From contig JBLWUQ010000002.1 in assembly GCA_048268845.1 (NCBI GenBank), positions 186,001 to 250,000 of the forward strand: a stretch of DNA of 64,000 nucleotides. Reading direction: 5' to 3'. The stretch comes from Muriiphilus sp048268845. GTDB lineage: Bacteria > Pseudomonadota > Alphaproteobacteria > Rhodobacterales > Rhodobacteraceae. Positions 29,661 to 36,961 of the stretch are shown piece after piece (position 1 is the stretch's first letter; the number at the start of each line of letters is the position of its first letter). Under the pieces are notes generated by a model. The model saw only the letters and a program-made list of their open reading frames with translations. It was not told the DNA's origin and made no database searches. A program made the translations under genes and the position numbers.

Positions 29661-30428
29661 TCAATCCAGTTCCTGCACGCCGCCGCCCGAGACGGTCAGT
29701 ATCTGCCCGCTGATCCAGCTTGCCGCCTGTGACGAGAGAAACAGCGCGGCATTGGCCATGTCCTGCGGCTCGCCCAGCCGGTTGATCGGCGTGTGTTTCA
29801 GCATCGCCTTCTCGATCTCGTCGGTCAACACGGATGCCAGCGCCGCAGTGCGCGTGGCGCCGGGGGCGATGCCGTTGACGCGGATACCCCTGGGGCCGAG
29901 GTCGACCGCGATATTGCGGATCAGGTGGTTGGTCGCGGCCTTGGACGACCCGTAAGAGGCCATGTTGCGGTTCCTGTTCTCGCCCGCCATCGAGGTGATC
30001 GCGAGCATCGCGCCGCCACCGGCCTTTTCCATTTCGGGCGCGGCCAGTTGCGCCAGACGGAACAGCGAATGGACGTTCAGATCATAGGCGCGCCGGAAAT
30101 CCGCCATCGGCATGTCGAACGGCTTGGGGCCGCCGCCACCGGCATTGCTGACCAGCAGGGTGAGCTTGCCGAACGCCGCGACGGTGGCGGACACGACCGC
30201 TGCAAGGTCGTCCTCGCTGGTCACGTCGCAGGCACGCGCCGCAGCCTGTCCGCCCGCCGCCGCGATCTCGCCGGCGACCGCTTCGGCGGCGGCAGGGTCA
30301 AGGTCGCTCACCATCACCGAGGCGCCGGCAGCGGCAAAGGTCATCGCGATGGCCCGGCCGATCCCGGCACCGGCGCCGGTCACAAGGGCCACGTCGCCGT
30401 CAAGCCGGAAGCTCTCTGGATCATACAT
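29661..30428 (-). CDS. hdhA: 7-alpha-hydroxysteroid dehydrogenase (short-chain dehydrogenase)
   Basis: The 255-residue SDR has cofactor motif TGAGAGIG, NAGG, catalytic Ser in 'ITSMAGENRN', and Tyr/Lys in YGSSK. From memory, E. coli HdhA shares long stretches nearly word for word: 'GGGGPKPFDMPMADFRRAY', 'IRVNGIAPGA', 'SGQILTVSGGGVQEL' at the C-terminus. HdhA oxidises the 7-alpha hydroxyl of bile acids with NAD. An NAD preference fits the Asp in 'VSDLD' after the second beta strand. The end overlaps the non-initiating part of the META lipoprotein frame, and that gene follows closely, so they are probably one transcript. The native substrate here may be another hydroxysteroid or secondary alcohol. 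Confidence 0.85.
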   Translation of the reverse strand: MYDPESFRLDGDVALVTGAGAGIGRAIAMTFAAAGASVMVSDLDPAAAEAVAGEIAAAGGQAAARACDVTSEDDLAAVVSATVAAFGKLTLLVSNAGGGGPKPFDMPMADFRRAYDLNVHSLFRLAQLAAPEMEKAGGGAMLAITSMAGENRNRNMASYGSSKAATNHLIRNIAVDLGPRGIRVNGIAPGATRTAALASVLTDEIEKAMLKHTPINRLGEPQDMANAALFLSSQAASWISGQILTVSGGGVQELD

Positions 30429-30526
30429 GCGGTATTTCCTTTCCCGCCGGGCACGCCCCGGAAGCGAGCAACCTGTTACATATCAGGCGGGAAGATAACC
30501 ACGGTGCCGAAATGCCGCGGCATGCA

Positions 30527-31858
30527 TTAGCCATCCACCGGAAGCGTGATGGAGGCTTGGAACCCCGAAGCGCTGCCCGGTCGCGGCGAGGTCAGGATGA
30601 GCGGGCGTCCGATACGCTCGGCGATGGCGGTGACGATGGTCAGGCCAAGTCCGCTGCCGTCACGGTTTTCCCCGGCGCGCTCGAAACGGGTGCTGAGGCG
30701 GCTGAGCGTGTCGGCGGGCACGACCGGCCCCTCATTGGCCACGGTCAAGGTCCCGTTCGCGGCCAGCGCCACCTCGACCGGGGCGGATTGCGCGCCATGC
30801 CGCACCGCGTTCTCGACAAGGTTGCGGCACAGGATGCCGAAGACGTCGGGATCGAGGTCCGACATCACCGGCGTGTCGCACAGGCTCAGCACGATGCGGC
30901 CGGGGGCATGCGCCTGCGCGATGTCCTCGACGACGATCCGCGCCACGTCCCGCAGATCGGATGACCGGTCCAGCCGAAGCCGCGCGCCCTCGGCGCGGGC
31001 AAGCTGCATCAGGCGCTCGGACAGGCGGGCAAGCCGTTTGAGCGTCGCCTCGATGTCGCCGGCCCGGCCGGCGGCGGCAGGGTCGCCCGTTTCCGCCCGC
31101 AGGCGCTGGGCCTGCGCGATGGCCCCGGCAAGCGGCGTGCGAAGCTCGTGCGCGGCATTGGCGGCAAAACTGCGCTCGGCATCGAAGGCGGCGTTCAGGC
31201 GGGCGAGAAGGTCGTTCAGCGTGGCCGCCATCGGCACGATTTCGGCGGGCAGGTCCGCGGCCGGAACCGGCGAGAGATCGCGGGCATCGCGCGCCGCCAG
31301 CCTGCCCTGAAAGCGGTGCAGCGGCGCGAGGCTTGCCCGCACCGCGAAGATGATTGCCAGCAGCGCCAGCGGGATCACGACGATGAGCGGCAGGCCAAGA
31401 CCCATCCGGATGTCGCGCGCGACCGAAGCGCGGTGCGCCAGCGGCTCGGCCACGGTGATCCGGACGCTGCCCTGCAAGGCGTCTTCGCTGTAAAGCCGAT
31501 GCGTCGCGGTCTGGCTGAAACCGGCGCCGCCCCAGTCGGGAAATATCTCGGGGTCGGCGGCATGCGATCGCAGCAGGATCAGCCCCCCCGCGTCGCGCAC
31601 CACATAGGTGAAGAACTCGTCATGTTCGCGGATCGCGGCAAGGCGTTGGGCGGTGTCGCCTTCCTCGCGCCCGAGAATGTCGATGACCGCGAGCGGCAAC
31701 AGGCGCTGCGCGGTTTCCTGAAGGGCGGAGTCGAACACCTCGTCGATCTCGTGGCGCACCACGATCGCGGTGATCGAGGCGGCCCCGATCCACAGCAGCG
31801 TCAGCAACACGCCAAGCGAGATACCCAGACGCGCCTGCAGGCTGCGCGGCATCCTCAT
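30527..31858 (-). CDS. Sensor histidine kinase, QseC/PmrB-like
   Basis: The 443-residue kinase has a first membrane segment (residues ~12-34), a periplasmic sensor of ~120 residues and a second membrane segment (~152-174). Then come a HAMP-like linker, the phospho-acceptor His237 in ANAAHELRTPL, N-box NLVENAVRHG and G-box DGSGLGLTIV. ATG 31858 overlaps the response-regulator stop as ATGA. The long open frame further upstream is antisense coding and is not part of the protein. It should sense a periplasmic or membrane signal and control the adjacent PepSY/flavin genes through its partner. Confidence 0.92.
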   Translation of the reverse strand: MRMPRSLQARLGISLGVLLTLLWIGAASITAIVVRHEIDEVFDSALQETAQRLLPLAVIDILGREEGDTAQRLAAIREHDEFFTYVVRDAGGLILLRSHAADPEIFPDWGGAGFSQTATHRLYSEDALQGSVRITVAEPLAHRASVARDIRMGLGLPLIVVIPLALLAIIFAVRASLAPLHRFQGRLAARDARDLSPVPAADLPAEIVPMAATLNDLLARLNAAFDAERSFAANAAHELRTPLAGAIAQAQRLRAETGDPAAAGRAGDIEATLKRLARLSERLMQLARAEGARLRLDRSSDLRDVARIVVEDIAQAHAPGRIVLSLCDTPVMSDLDPDVFGILCRNLVENAVRHGAQSAPVEVALAANGTLTVANEGPVVPADTLSRLSTRFERAGENRDGSGLGLTIVTAIAERIGRPLILTSPRPGSASGFQASITLPVDG

Positions 31859-32514
31859 GGCGTGCCAAGCCGGTAGCCAAGGCCGCGCTCGGTCTGGATC
31901 ACCGTGGCGCCGAGTTTCTTGCGCAGGCGGCTGACATGCACCTCGATGGTGTTGCTCTCGATCTCGGCGCCGAAGGCATAGAGCTTGTCTTCCAGTTGCG
32001 CCTTGGACAGCAACTGGCCGGGTCGCGACAGCAGCGCCTCGAACAGGGCCCATTCGCGCGCCGTCAGGTGGACCGGCTTGCCGCCACGATGGATGCTGCG
32101 CGCGGCAAGGTCGATGTCGAGCCCGCCGTGGGTGACGATGGGGTTCGGGTTACCGCTGTAGCGCCGCGCGACCGAGCCGATCCGCGCCGACAATTCGGCA
32201 AGGTCGAAGGGCTTGACGAGGTAGTCATCCGCCCCCGCGTTCAGCCCCTCGATCCGGTCGGAAACCTGGTCGAGCGCGGTCAGCACGATCACCGGCGTCA
32301 CGTCGCCGCGAAGCCGCAGCGCCTTGAGAAAGCCGATGCCGCGACCGTCCGGCAGCATCAGGTCGAGCAGGACCAGATCATAACCCGCCGCCGCCATCGC
32401 GTCCGCCGCCGCATCGAGGCGCGTCACCCAATCCACCGACTGGCCATCGGCAATGATCTGGTCGCGCACGGCGGCGCCCAGAACATTGTCGTCCTCGATC
32501 AGCAGGATGCGCAT
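31855..32514 (-). CDS. OmpR-family response regulator, QseB/TctD-like
   Basis: The 219-residue regulator has a receiver domain with acceptor Asp51 in LVLLDLMLPDGRG, the acidic pair at 'EDD', Thr in VLTA, and Lys in LVKPFDL. The C-terminal winged helix ('LTAREWALFEALLSRPGQLLSKAQLEDKLY', 'NTIEVHVSRLRKKL') binds DNA. The start is ATG 32514, giving MRILLIEDD; the frame upstream runs over the divergent PepSY gene and is rejected. A 50-bp site with 11-bp phased hexamers ends 45 bases before this start, which points to autoregulation. Confidence 0.94.
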   Translation of the reverse strand: MRILLIEDDNVLGAAVRDQIIADGQSVDWVTRLDAAADAMAAAGYDLVLLDLMLPDGRGIGFLKALRLRGDVTPVIVLTALDQVSDRIEGLNAGADDYLVKPFDLAELSARIGSVARRYSGNPNPIVTHGGLDIDLAARSIHRGGKPVHLTAREWALFEALLSRPGQLLSKAQLEDKLYAFGAEIESNTIEVHVSRLRKKLGATVIQTERGLGYRLGTP

Positions 32515-32559
32515 GGTGTCCGGTTCCCGTCGTTCCTGGCGACCTTGATGCAGCCCCGC

Positions 32560-32609
32560 CCTGACGCAACCCTGACGACTCTGCGCCCTATGCTTCAGGC
32601 TGCCGTCAG
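32560..32609 (-). promoter_or_regulatory. Candidate response-regulator operator A (regulator/pepSY1 divergent gap)
   Basis: Read on the minus strand, hexamers CTGACG, CTGAAG, GTCAGG and GTCAGG stand at offsets 0, 11, 33 and 44 of a 50-bp block. The same block, in the same register, occurs at 33030-33079 and 33740-33789. Direct repeats one helical turn (11 bp) apart are the normal binding format of OmpR-family regulators. It lies 45 bp from the regulator start and 50 bp from pepSY1, so it can serve both. Confidence 0.65.
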
Positions 32610-32659
32610 CTTCGCCGTGCATGCTGCGCGCAACATCGCCGTATTCCGGAGTTTGGCCC

Positions 32660-32974
32660 ATGAAGAAGACCCTGACAATGCTCGCGCTTGTCGCCTGCCT
32701 TCCGGCTGGTGCGGCGCTTGCCGACGACGATTGCTTCGTGCCGATGGCGGATTGGCAGCCGCGCGAGGCCGTCGAGCGCTTTGCCGAGCAGAATGGCTGG
32801 ACAATGCGCCGCATCAAGATCGACGACGGCTGCTATGAAATCCACGGCCGCGACGCCGAAGGCCGCGAGATCGAGGTGACGCTCGACCCCGGCACGCTCG
32901 CCGTGATCGAGTTCGAATATGACGATGACGATGACCGCCCGCGCCAGGGCTGGCCGGTGCCGCGCGACGATTGA
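32660..32974 (+). CDS. Small periplasmic PepSY-domain protein (copy 1)
   Basis: The 104-residue protein has a signal peptide cut after ALA (residue ~21), then 'DDDCFVPMADWQPREAVERFAEQNGW' and one PepSY module ('MRRIKIDDGCYEIHGRDAEGREIEVTLDPGTLAVIEFEYD'). It closes with an acidic DDDDD run and RPR. Two cysteines, at about 25 and 58, could form a disulphide. It is divergent from the response regulator, sharing operator A, and is followed by a strong terminator. A nearly identical second copy lies at 33834. PepSY domains act as inhibitors or sensors in the periplasm; here a role with the flavin-reductase module is inferred. Confidence 0.85.
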   Translation: MKKTLTMLALVACLPAGAALADDDCFVPMADWQPREAVERFAEQNGWTMRRIKIDDGCYEIHGRDAEGREIEVTLDPGTLAVIEFEYDDDDDRPRQGWPVPRDD

Positions 32975-32993
32975 TGCGGCCACTCACGCCCCC

Positions 32994-33028
32994 GACGAAA
33001 CCCCGCCCCCGTGGCGGGGTTTTTCGTT
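32994..33028 (+). terminator. Rho-independent terminator after pepSY1
   Basis: AAACCCCGCC (32998-33007), five-base loop, GGCGGGGTTT (33013-33022) followed by a TTTTT run. The outer ACGAAA and TTTCGT can extend the stem. This is the clearest intrinsic terminator in the region and makes pepSY1 a single-gene transcript. Confidence 0.85.
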
Positions 33029-33029
33029 C

Positions 33030-33079
33030 CTGACGCCAGGCTGAAGCTGAAACGCCGACGCTGTCAGAAACCCCTCAGG
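33030..33079 (+). promoter_or_regulatory. Candidate response-regulator operator B
   Basis: CTGACG, CTGAAG, GTCAGA and CTCAGG stand at offsets 0, 11, 33 and 44, the same 50-bp register as operators A and C. It starts right after the pepSY1 terminator and ends 92 bases before the hemerythrin-like gene, so it sits in that gene's promoter. Confidence 0.65.
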
Positions 33080-33171
33080 TGGACGGTTCAGTGTGACCCT
33101 ATTGGTTCAGATGCAACCGCGACCCTCAAGGCGATCCTGAACCACCCACACGCCAAGAAAGGGAGACTTCC

Positions 33172-33696
33172 ATGTTTAGACCGTTCATCGTCACCGCCGT
33201 CGCCGCCACCTTCACCGCGACCGCAGGTGCGACCCTGTCCGAGACCCCGAATGTGCTGGCCGTGGTCCATGAGGACTTTCTTATGCAGCTCGACGAGGTT
33301 GCCCGCACGCCCGGCGCGATCGGCGCCGCCGCACGCACCGCTGCCGACCTCATGGCGGCGCATAACGCGGCCGAGGAAACGCTGATCCTGCCGTTCCTCG
33401 CGCACACCGATTCAGTTGCAGCGGTAGAAACCCCGGTGGTTGCGCCGCAGACACTGGCGAGCATGGAGCGTCTGCAGGCCGATCTGCCCGGCCTCATCGA
33501 CGCCCAGACCGAGGTGGTCATCGCCGCGGTTGACCTGTTCGCCGCGGCCGACACCGAAGGCCGGACCGACATCGCGCGGCTGGCCGAGCGGATCATCTGG
33601 CACGAGATGGGCGACGCCGAAGTGCTCTATCCCGCCGCCGCTCTGGTCGCCACGACCGCGCGCGAGCGCGTGACCGGGGTTGTGCTGCGGCAGTGA
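33172..33696 (+). CDS. Secreted hemerythrin (HHE)-like helical protein, atypical
   Basis: The 174-residue protein has a signal peptide (to about residue 20) and four predicted helices. Candidate iron ligands are His33 in VVHEDFL, His64 and Glu68/69 in HNAAEE, and His144 with Asp148/Glu150 in IIWHEMGDAEVLYP. The HEE and LYP phrasing is that of HHE cation-binding domains. The third helix (AQTEVVIAAVDLF) lacks the two His residues expected for a full di-iron site, so oxygen binding is uncertain. GGGAG precedes the ATG. It is controlled by its own copy of the 50-bp operator and sits between the two PepSY genes. The family call is moderate. Confidence 0.55.
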   Translation: MFRPFIVTAVAATFTATAGATLSETPNVLAVVHEDFLMQLDEVARTPGAIGAAARTAADLMAAHNAAEETLILPFLAHTDSVAAVETPVVAPQTLASMERLQADLPGLIDAQTEVVIAAVDLFAAADTEGRTDIARLAERIIWHEMGDAEVLYPAAALVATTARERVTGVVLRQ

Positions 33697-33739
33697 CGCC
33701 CGATGGCCCACCGCCCGGCACTCGCAACCGGACATTTCC

Positions 33740-33789
33740 CTGACGGCAGACTGAAGCGGAAATCGTGCTGCCGTCAGGAAGCCCTCAGG
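33740..33789 (+). promoter_or_regulatory. Candidate response-regulator operator C
   Basis: CTGACG, CTGAAG, GTCAGG and CTCAGG are at offsets 0, 11, 33 and 44. CTGACGGCAG (33740-33749) and CTGCCGTCAG (33768-33777) are also perfect inverted repeats. The block ends 44 bases before pepSY2, nearly the same distance as operator A to the regulator gene. It should drive pepSY2 and the redox genes behind it. Confidence 0.65.
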
Positions 33790-33833
33790 TGCCGTCACCA
33801 GATTGACAGACAGAAATCAAAGGAGACCTTCCA

Positions 33834-34232
33834 ATGAAAAAGACACTGACCGCCCTTGCCGTTCTGGCCGTGCTCCCCGCCGGGGCCGCGCTGGCCGACG
33901 ACGATTGCTTCGTGCCGATGGCCGACTGGCAGCCGCGCGAGGCCGTGGCGAACCTGGCGCAACAGAACGGCTGGACCGTGCGCCGGATCAAGATCGACGA
34001 CGGCTGCTACGAGATCAAGGGCCGCGATGCCACCGGGCGCGAGATCGAAGTCACGGTGCACCCGGCCACGCTCCAGGTGATCGAGTTCGAATACGAGGAT
34101 GACGACGACGATGATCGCCCGCGTCGCTTCTGGGAGCGTGGCCAGGCCAATCCCACCCCGACCGGACCAATCACGCCGCCCGCGAACGGCCTGTTCGGTG
34201 AAGGCGCAGCGCCGCAGGTCACGGTGAAATGA
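33834..34232 (+). CDS. Small periplasmic PepSY-domain protein (copy 2)
   Basis: The 132-residue protein has a signal peptide cut after ALA. Its mature start DDDCFVPMADWQPREAV and its RRIKIDDGCYEIKGRDA stretch are almost identical to copy 1, also at DNA level, which marks a duplication. After the acidic DDDDDD run it carries an extra ~30-residue Pro/Gly-rich tail (ANPTPTGPITPPANG) missing in copy 1. CAAAGGAG precedes the ATG. It is first in a likely operon with DUF2271, the flavoreductase and ApbE genes. It may be an electron-transfer partner or sensor of that system (inference). Confidence 0.85.
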   Translation: MKKTLTALAVLAVLPAGAALADDDCFVPMADWQPREAVANLAQQNGWTVRRIKIDDGCYEIKGRDATGREIEVTVHPATLQVIEFEYEDDDDDDRPRRFWERGQANPTPTGPITPPANGLFGEGAAPQVTVK

Positions 34233-34270
34233 CCCCGGCCTGAATTTTTGAACCGAAAGGAACCTACCCC

Positions 34271-34741
34271 ATGAAAACCGTTCTCGCGGCACTTACCCTG
34301 ACCACCGCGCTGACCTTGCCGGGCCTCGCCCTGGCGAAGCCGGTCACGCTGTCCACGACGCTGGGCAATTACGGCGGCGATGGCGCCTATCTCGCGCTTT
34401 ACGTCACCGACGCGCAGGGTGCCTATGTCGGCACCCTCTGGATGGCTGGCGGCAAGTCGAAATATTACGAACACCTGTCCGACTGGTATCGCGCCACGGG
34501 CGGCAATCCGGCAGAAATCAACGGCATCACCGGTGCCAGCGTCGGGGCGGGCAGGACGCTCGAGATCACGCTCGATCTGGCCGATGCGCTGTTTGACGCG
34601 GGCTATACGCTGCACATCGACGCTTCGGTCGAGGAAATGCGCGACAGCCCGAACGAGGTCGCCGTGCCGCTGACCACCCAGGGCGCAGGCACGCCGGTCC
34701 CCGGCCGCCGCTATGTCGCCAGCTTCACCTACGAGATGTAA
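34271..34741 (+). CDS. Periplasmic DUF2271 protein, candidate FMN-carrying electron acceptor
   Basis: The 156-residue protein has a signal peptide cut after ALA (residue ~22). The mature protein is beta-rich ('GGDGAYLALYVTDAQGAYVGTLWMAGGKSKYYEHLSDWYRATGG'), typical of DUF2271. Residues 84-90 read NGITGAS. This resembles the D-x-x-(S/T)-G-A-(S/T) motif in which ApbE attaches FMN to a Thr or Ser, so Ser90 would be the acceptor. DUF2271 genes commonly travel with apbE and PepSY reductases, as here. It would receive electrons from the membrane reductase encoded next and pass them on in the periplasm. Confidence 0.8.
   Translation: MKTVLAALTLTTALTLPGLALAKPVTLSTTLGNYGGDGAYLALYVTDAQGAYVGTLWMAGGKSKYYEHLSDWYRATGGNPAEINGITGASVGAGRTLEITLDLADALFDAGYTLHIDASVEEMRDSPNEVAVPLTTQGAGTPVPGRRYVASFTYEM
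34529..34540 (+). other. Codons of the putative FMN-acceptor motif TGAS
   Basis: These bases encode Thr87-Gly88-Ala89-Ser90 of the DUF2271 protein, preceded by Asn84-Gly85-Ile86. The pattern is one conservative step from the known flavinylation consensus: Asn for Asp at the first position, Ser for Thr at the acceptor. Confidence 0.5.
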
Positions 34742-34753
34742 GGAGGCGGGGCG

Positions 34754-36961
34754 ATGATCCGCACACTGCACCGCTGGCCGGGGCTTCTGGCCCTGGCCCT
34801 TGTCACCGTTCTGGCGCTGAGCGGCGCGGCGCTGTCGGTGTTTCCGGCGGCCGAGCGCCTCGGCGCGCCGCAGGCCGAAGCCGGGTTGAGCGTCGCAGAC
34901 CTCGCCGCGCGGATCCGGATCGCCTATCCCGGTGTCGAGCAGATCAAGCGCGCGCCGTCGGGCCGGATCACCGCCTATTGGTTCGAGGCAGGCGCGCCCG
35001 GCTCGGCCGTCATTGACCCGGCAACCGGGCAAGGCGTCGCGCCCGCCGATCCGAACCAGACCGAACGCTGGCTGACCAACCTGCACCGCTCGCTGTTTAT
35101 CGGCGATGCGGGCCGGATCACGATGGCGATCGGGGCCGCCGCGATGCTGGCGATGACCCTGTCGGGGGCGGCACTGGTCGCGCGGCGCGTCGGCGGCTGG
35201 CGGCGCTGGTTCGCGCCGCTTCGCGGGCCGCTGTCCGGCCGGTTGCATGTCGAGATCGCCCGTGTCGCGGTTGCCGGTCTGGCGCTGTCGGCGCTGACGG
35301 CCCTGTGGATGACCGCCTCGACCTTCGACCTGCTGCCGGATGGCGGCACCACGCCGACATTCCCGGCAGAGGTCAGCGGAGACACCGGAGTTTCGCTCGC
35401 AACAATCGAAGTGCTGCGCGATACCCCCGCCGCCGAATTGCGTGAACTGGTGTTCCCCTATCCCGACGACGCGACGGACGTGTTCACGCTGAAGACCGAC
35501 CGGGGCACGGGCTATCTCGATCAGGGCACCGGTGTGCTGCTGGGTTGGGCCGATCTGACCGGCTGGCAGCGCGTGTCGGAAACCATCTACATGCTGCACA
35601 CGGGGCAGGGTGCCGCAACGCTGGGCCTCGTGCTGGGTCTGATGGCGCTGGGCGTGCCGGTGATGGGCGGCACGGGTGTCGTCCTCTGGCTGGCAGGGCG
35701 GCGCGGGCGGCCCCGGATCAGGCACAATCACCCCGCGACCCGTGCCGAAACGATCATCCTTGTCGGCAGCGAGGGCGGCAGCACCTGGGGTTTCGCCGCG
35801 ACGCTGCACAAGGCGCTGACCGAGGCCGGCCAAAGCGTTCACGTCGCCCCGATGTCGGGTTTCGCGCCGGCCCGCTGGGGCAGGGCAGAGCGCATCCTGA
35901 TCCTCGCGGCCACCTATGGCGACGGGGTCGCGCCGGCCTCGGCGAAAGGCTTTCTCGACCGGCTGGCGCGGCCTGATCTGCACCCGACGGTCCCGCTGGC
36001 GGTTCTGGGCTTTGGCGACCGCAGTTTCCCCGAGTTCTGCGGTTTTGCCGAAGCGGTGGTCGAGGCGGCACAGGCAGCGGGCTGGGACATGCTGATCGCG
36101 CCCGAGAATGTGGACCGCCAGTCGGCGCAGGACTTCGCCCGCTGGGGCCGGGCGCTGGGCGAGGCCCTGGGGACAGACCTTGACCTCGTGCACCAGCCGG
36201 TCGCGCCCGCAACGCAAGCGCTGACGCTGATCTCGCGGCGCGACTACGGCGCCGAGGTGCAGGCGCCCACCGCGATCCTGCGCTTTGCGCTGCCCAAGGT
36301 TTCGCTTATGCAACGCCTGACCGGGCGTGGTTTCGGGCGGTTTCAGGCGGGCGACCTGTTGGGCATCCTGCCGCAAGGCTCGACCCTGCCCCGGTTCTAT
36401 TCGCTGGCCTCGTCCAGCCGCGACGGCTTTGTCGAGATCGTGGTAAAAAAGCACCCCGGCGGCCTGTGCTCCAGCCAGCTCACGGCGCTTGAACCGGACG
36501 CCACGATTGCCGCCTTCCGTCGGAGGAACCCCGCATTTCGCACGGGGCGCGGCAAGGCGCCGCTGATCCTGATCGGCGCGGGAACCGGCATCGGCCCGCT
36601 TGCCGGTTTCGTGCGCGCCAATGACGCGCGGCGCGAGGTCCATGTCTTCTTCGGAATGCGCCACCCCGATAGCGATTTCCTCTACGCCGGCGACCTTGCG
36701 GGCTGGCAGGATGACGGCCGCCTCGCGCGGATTGTCACCGCCGCCTCGCGCGGGGCAAGGCCGCATTATGTGCAGGACGCGCTGCGCGCCGAAGCCGCCG
36801 AGGTTGCCCGGCTGATCCGGGGTGGCGCGCGCATCATGGTCTGCGGCGGGCGCGAGATGGCCGCAGGTGTCGCCGATGCGCTCGCCGATATCCTCGCACC
36901 CGCAGGGCTGACGCCCGTCATGTTGAAAGCCGAGGGACGTTATGTCGAAGACGTCTACTGA
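34754..36961 (+). CDS. PepSY-transmembrane / flavodoxin / NAD(P)H-FAD reductase fusion
   Basis: This is a 735-residue inner-membrane flavoprotein. Residues ~1-330 are a PepSY_TM module with membrane helices near 8-30, 118-140, 172-192 and 295-325, and periplasmic loops between them. His residues in 'LHRWPGLLAL', 'LTNLHRSLFIGD', 'LHVEIARVAV' and 'YMLHTGQG' could bind haem. Residues ~333-475 are flavodoxin-like (FMN). Residues ~490-735 resemble sulfite/P450 reductase: FAD motif RFYSLASS, 'GGLCSSQL', nucleotide site GAGTGIGPLAGF, and C-terminal aromatic VEDVY. The soluble part should face the cytosol, take electrons from NAD(P)H and send them across the membrane. AAGGAGG precedes the ATG. It overlaps apbE by 20 bases. 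Confidence 0.87.
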   Translation: MIRTLHRWPGLLALALVTVLALSGAALSVFPAAERLGAPQAEAGLSVADLAARIRIAYPGVEQIKRAPSGRITAYWFEAGAPGSAVIDPATGQGVAPADPNQTERWLTNLHRSLFIGDAGRITMAIGAAAMLAMTLSGAALVARRVGGWRRWFAPLRGPLSGRLHVEIARVAVAGLALSALTALWMTASTFDLLPDGGTTPTFPAEVSGDTGVSLATIEVLRDTPAAELRELVFPYPDDATDVFTLKTDRGTGYLDQGTGVLLGWADLTGWQRVSETIYMLHTGQGAATLGLVLGLMALGVPVMGGTGVVLWLAGRRGRPRIRHNHPATRAETIILVGSEGGSTWGFAATLHKALTEAGQSVHVAPMSGFAPARWGRAERILILAATYGDGVAPASAKGFLDRLARPDLHPTVPLAVLGFGDRSFPEFCGFAEAVVEAAQAAGWDMLIAPENVDRQSAQDFARWGRALGEALGTDLDLVHQPVAPATQALTLISRRDYGAEVQAPTAILRFALPKVSLMQRLTGRGFGRFQAGDLLGILPQGSTLPRFYSLASSSRDGFVEIVVKKHPGGLCSSQLTALEPDATIAAFRRRNPAFRTGRGKAPLILIGAGTGIGPLAGFVRANDARREVHVFFGMRHPDSDFLYAGDLAGWQDDGRLARIVTAASRGARPHYVQDALRAEAAEVARLIRGGARIMVCGGREMAAGVADALADILAPAGLTPVMLKAEGRYVEDVY

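Noticed and set aside
32515..32817. N-terminal extension of the response-regulator frame
   Set aside because: It overlaps the PepSY gene on the other strand and operator A. The family starts at MRILLIEDD.
33740..33777. Reading operator C as a transcription terminator of the hemerythrin-like gene
   Set aside because: The perfect inverted repeat could form a stem, but no T-run follows. The same block occurs at two other promoters, once in the opposite orientation, which favours a protein-binding site.
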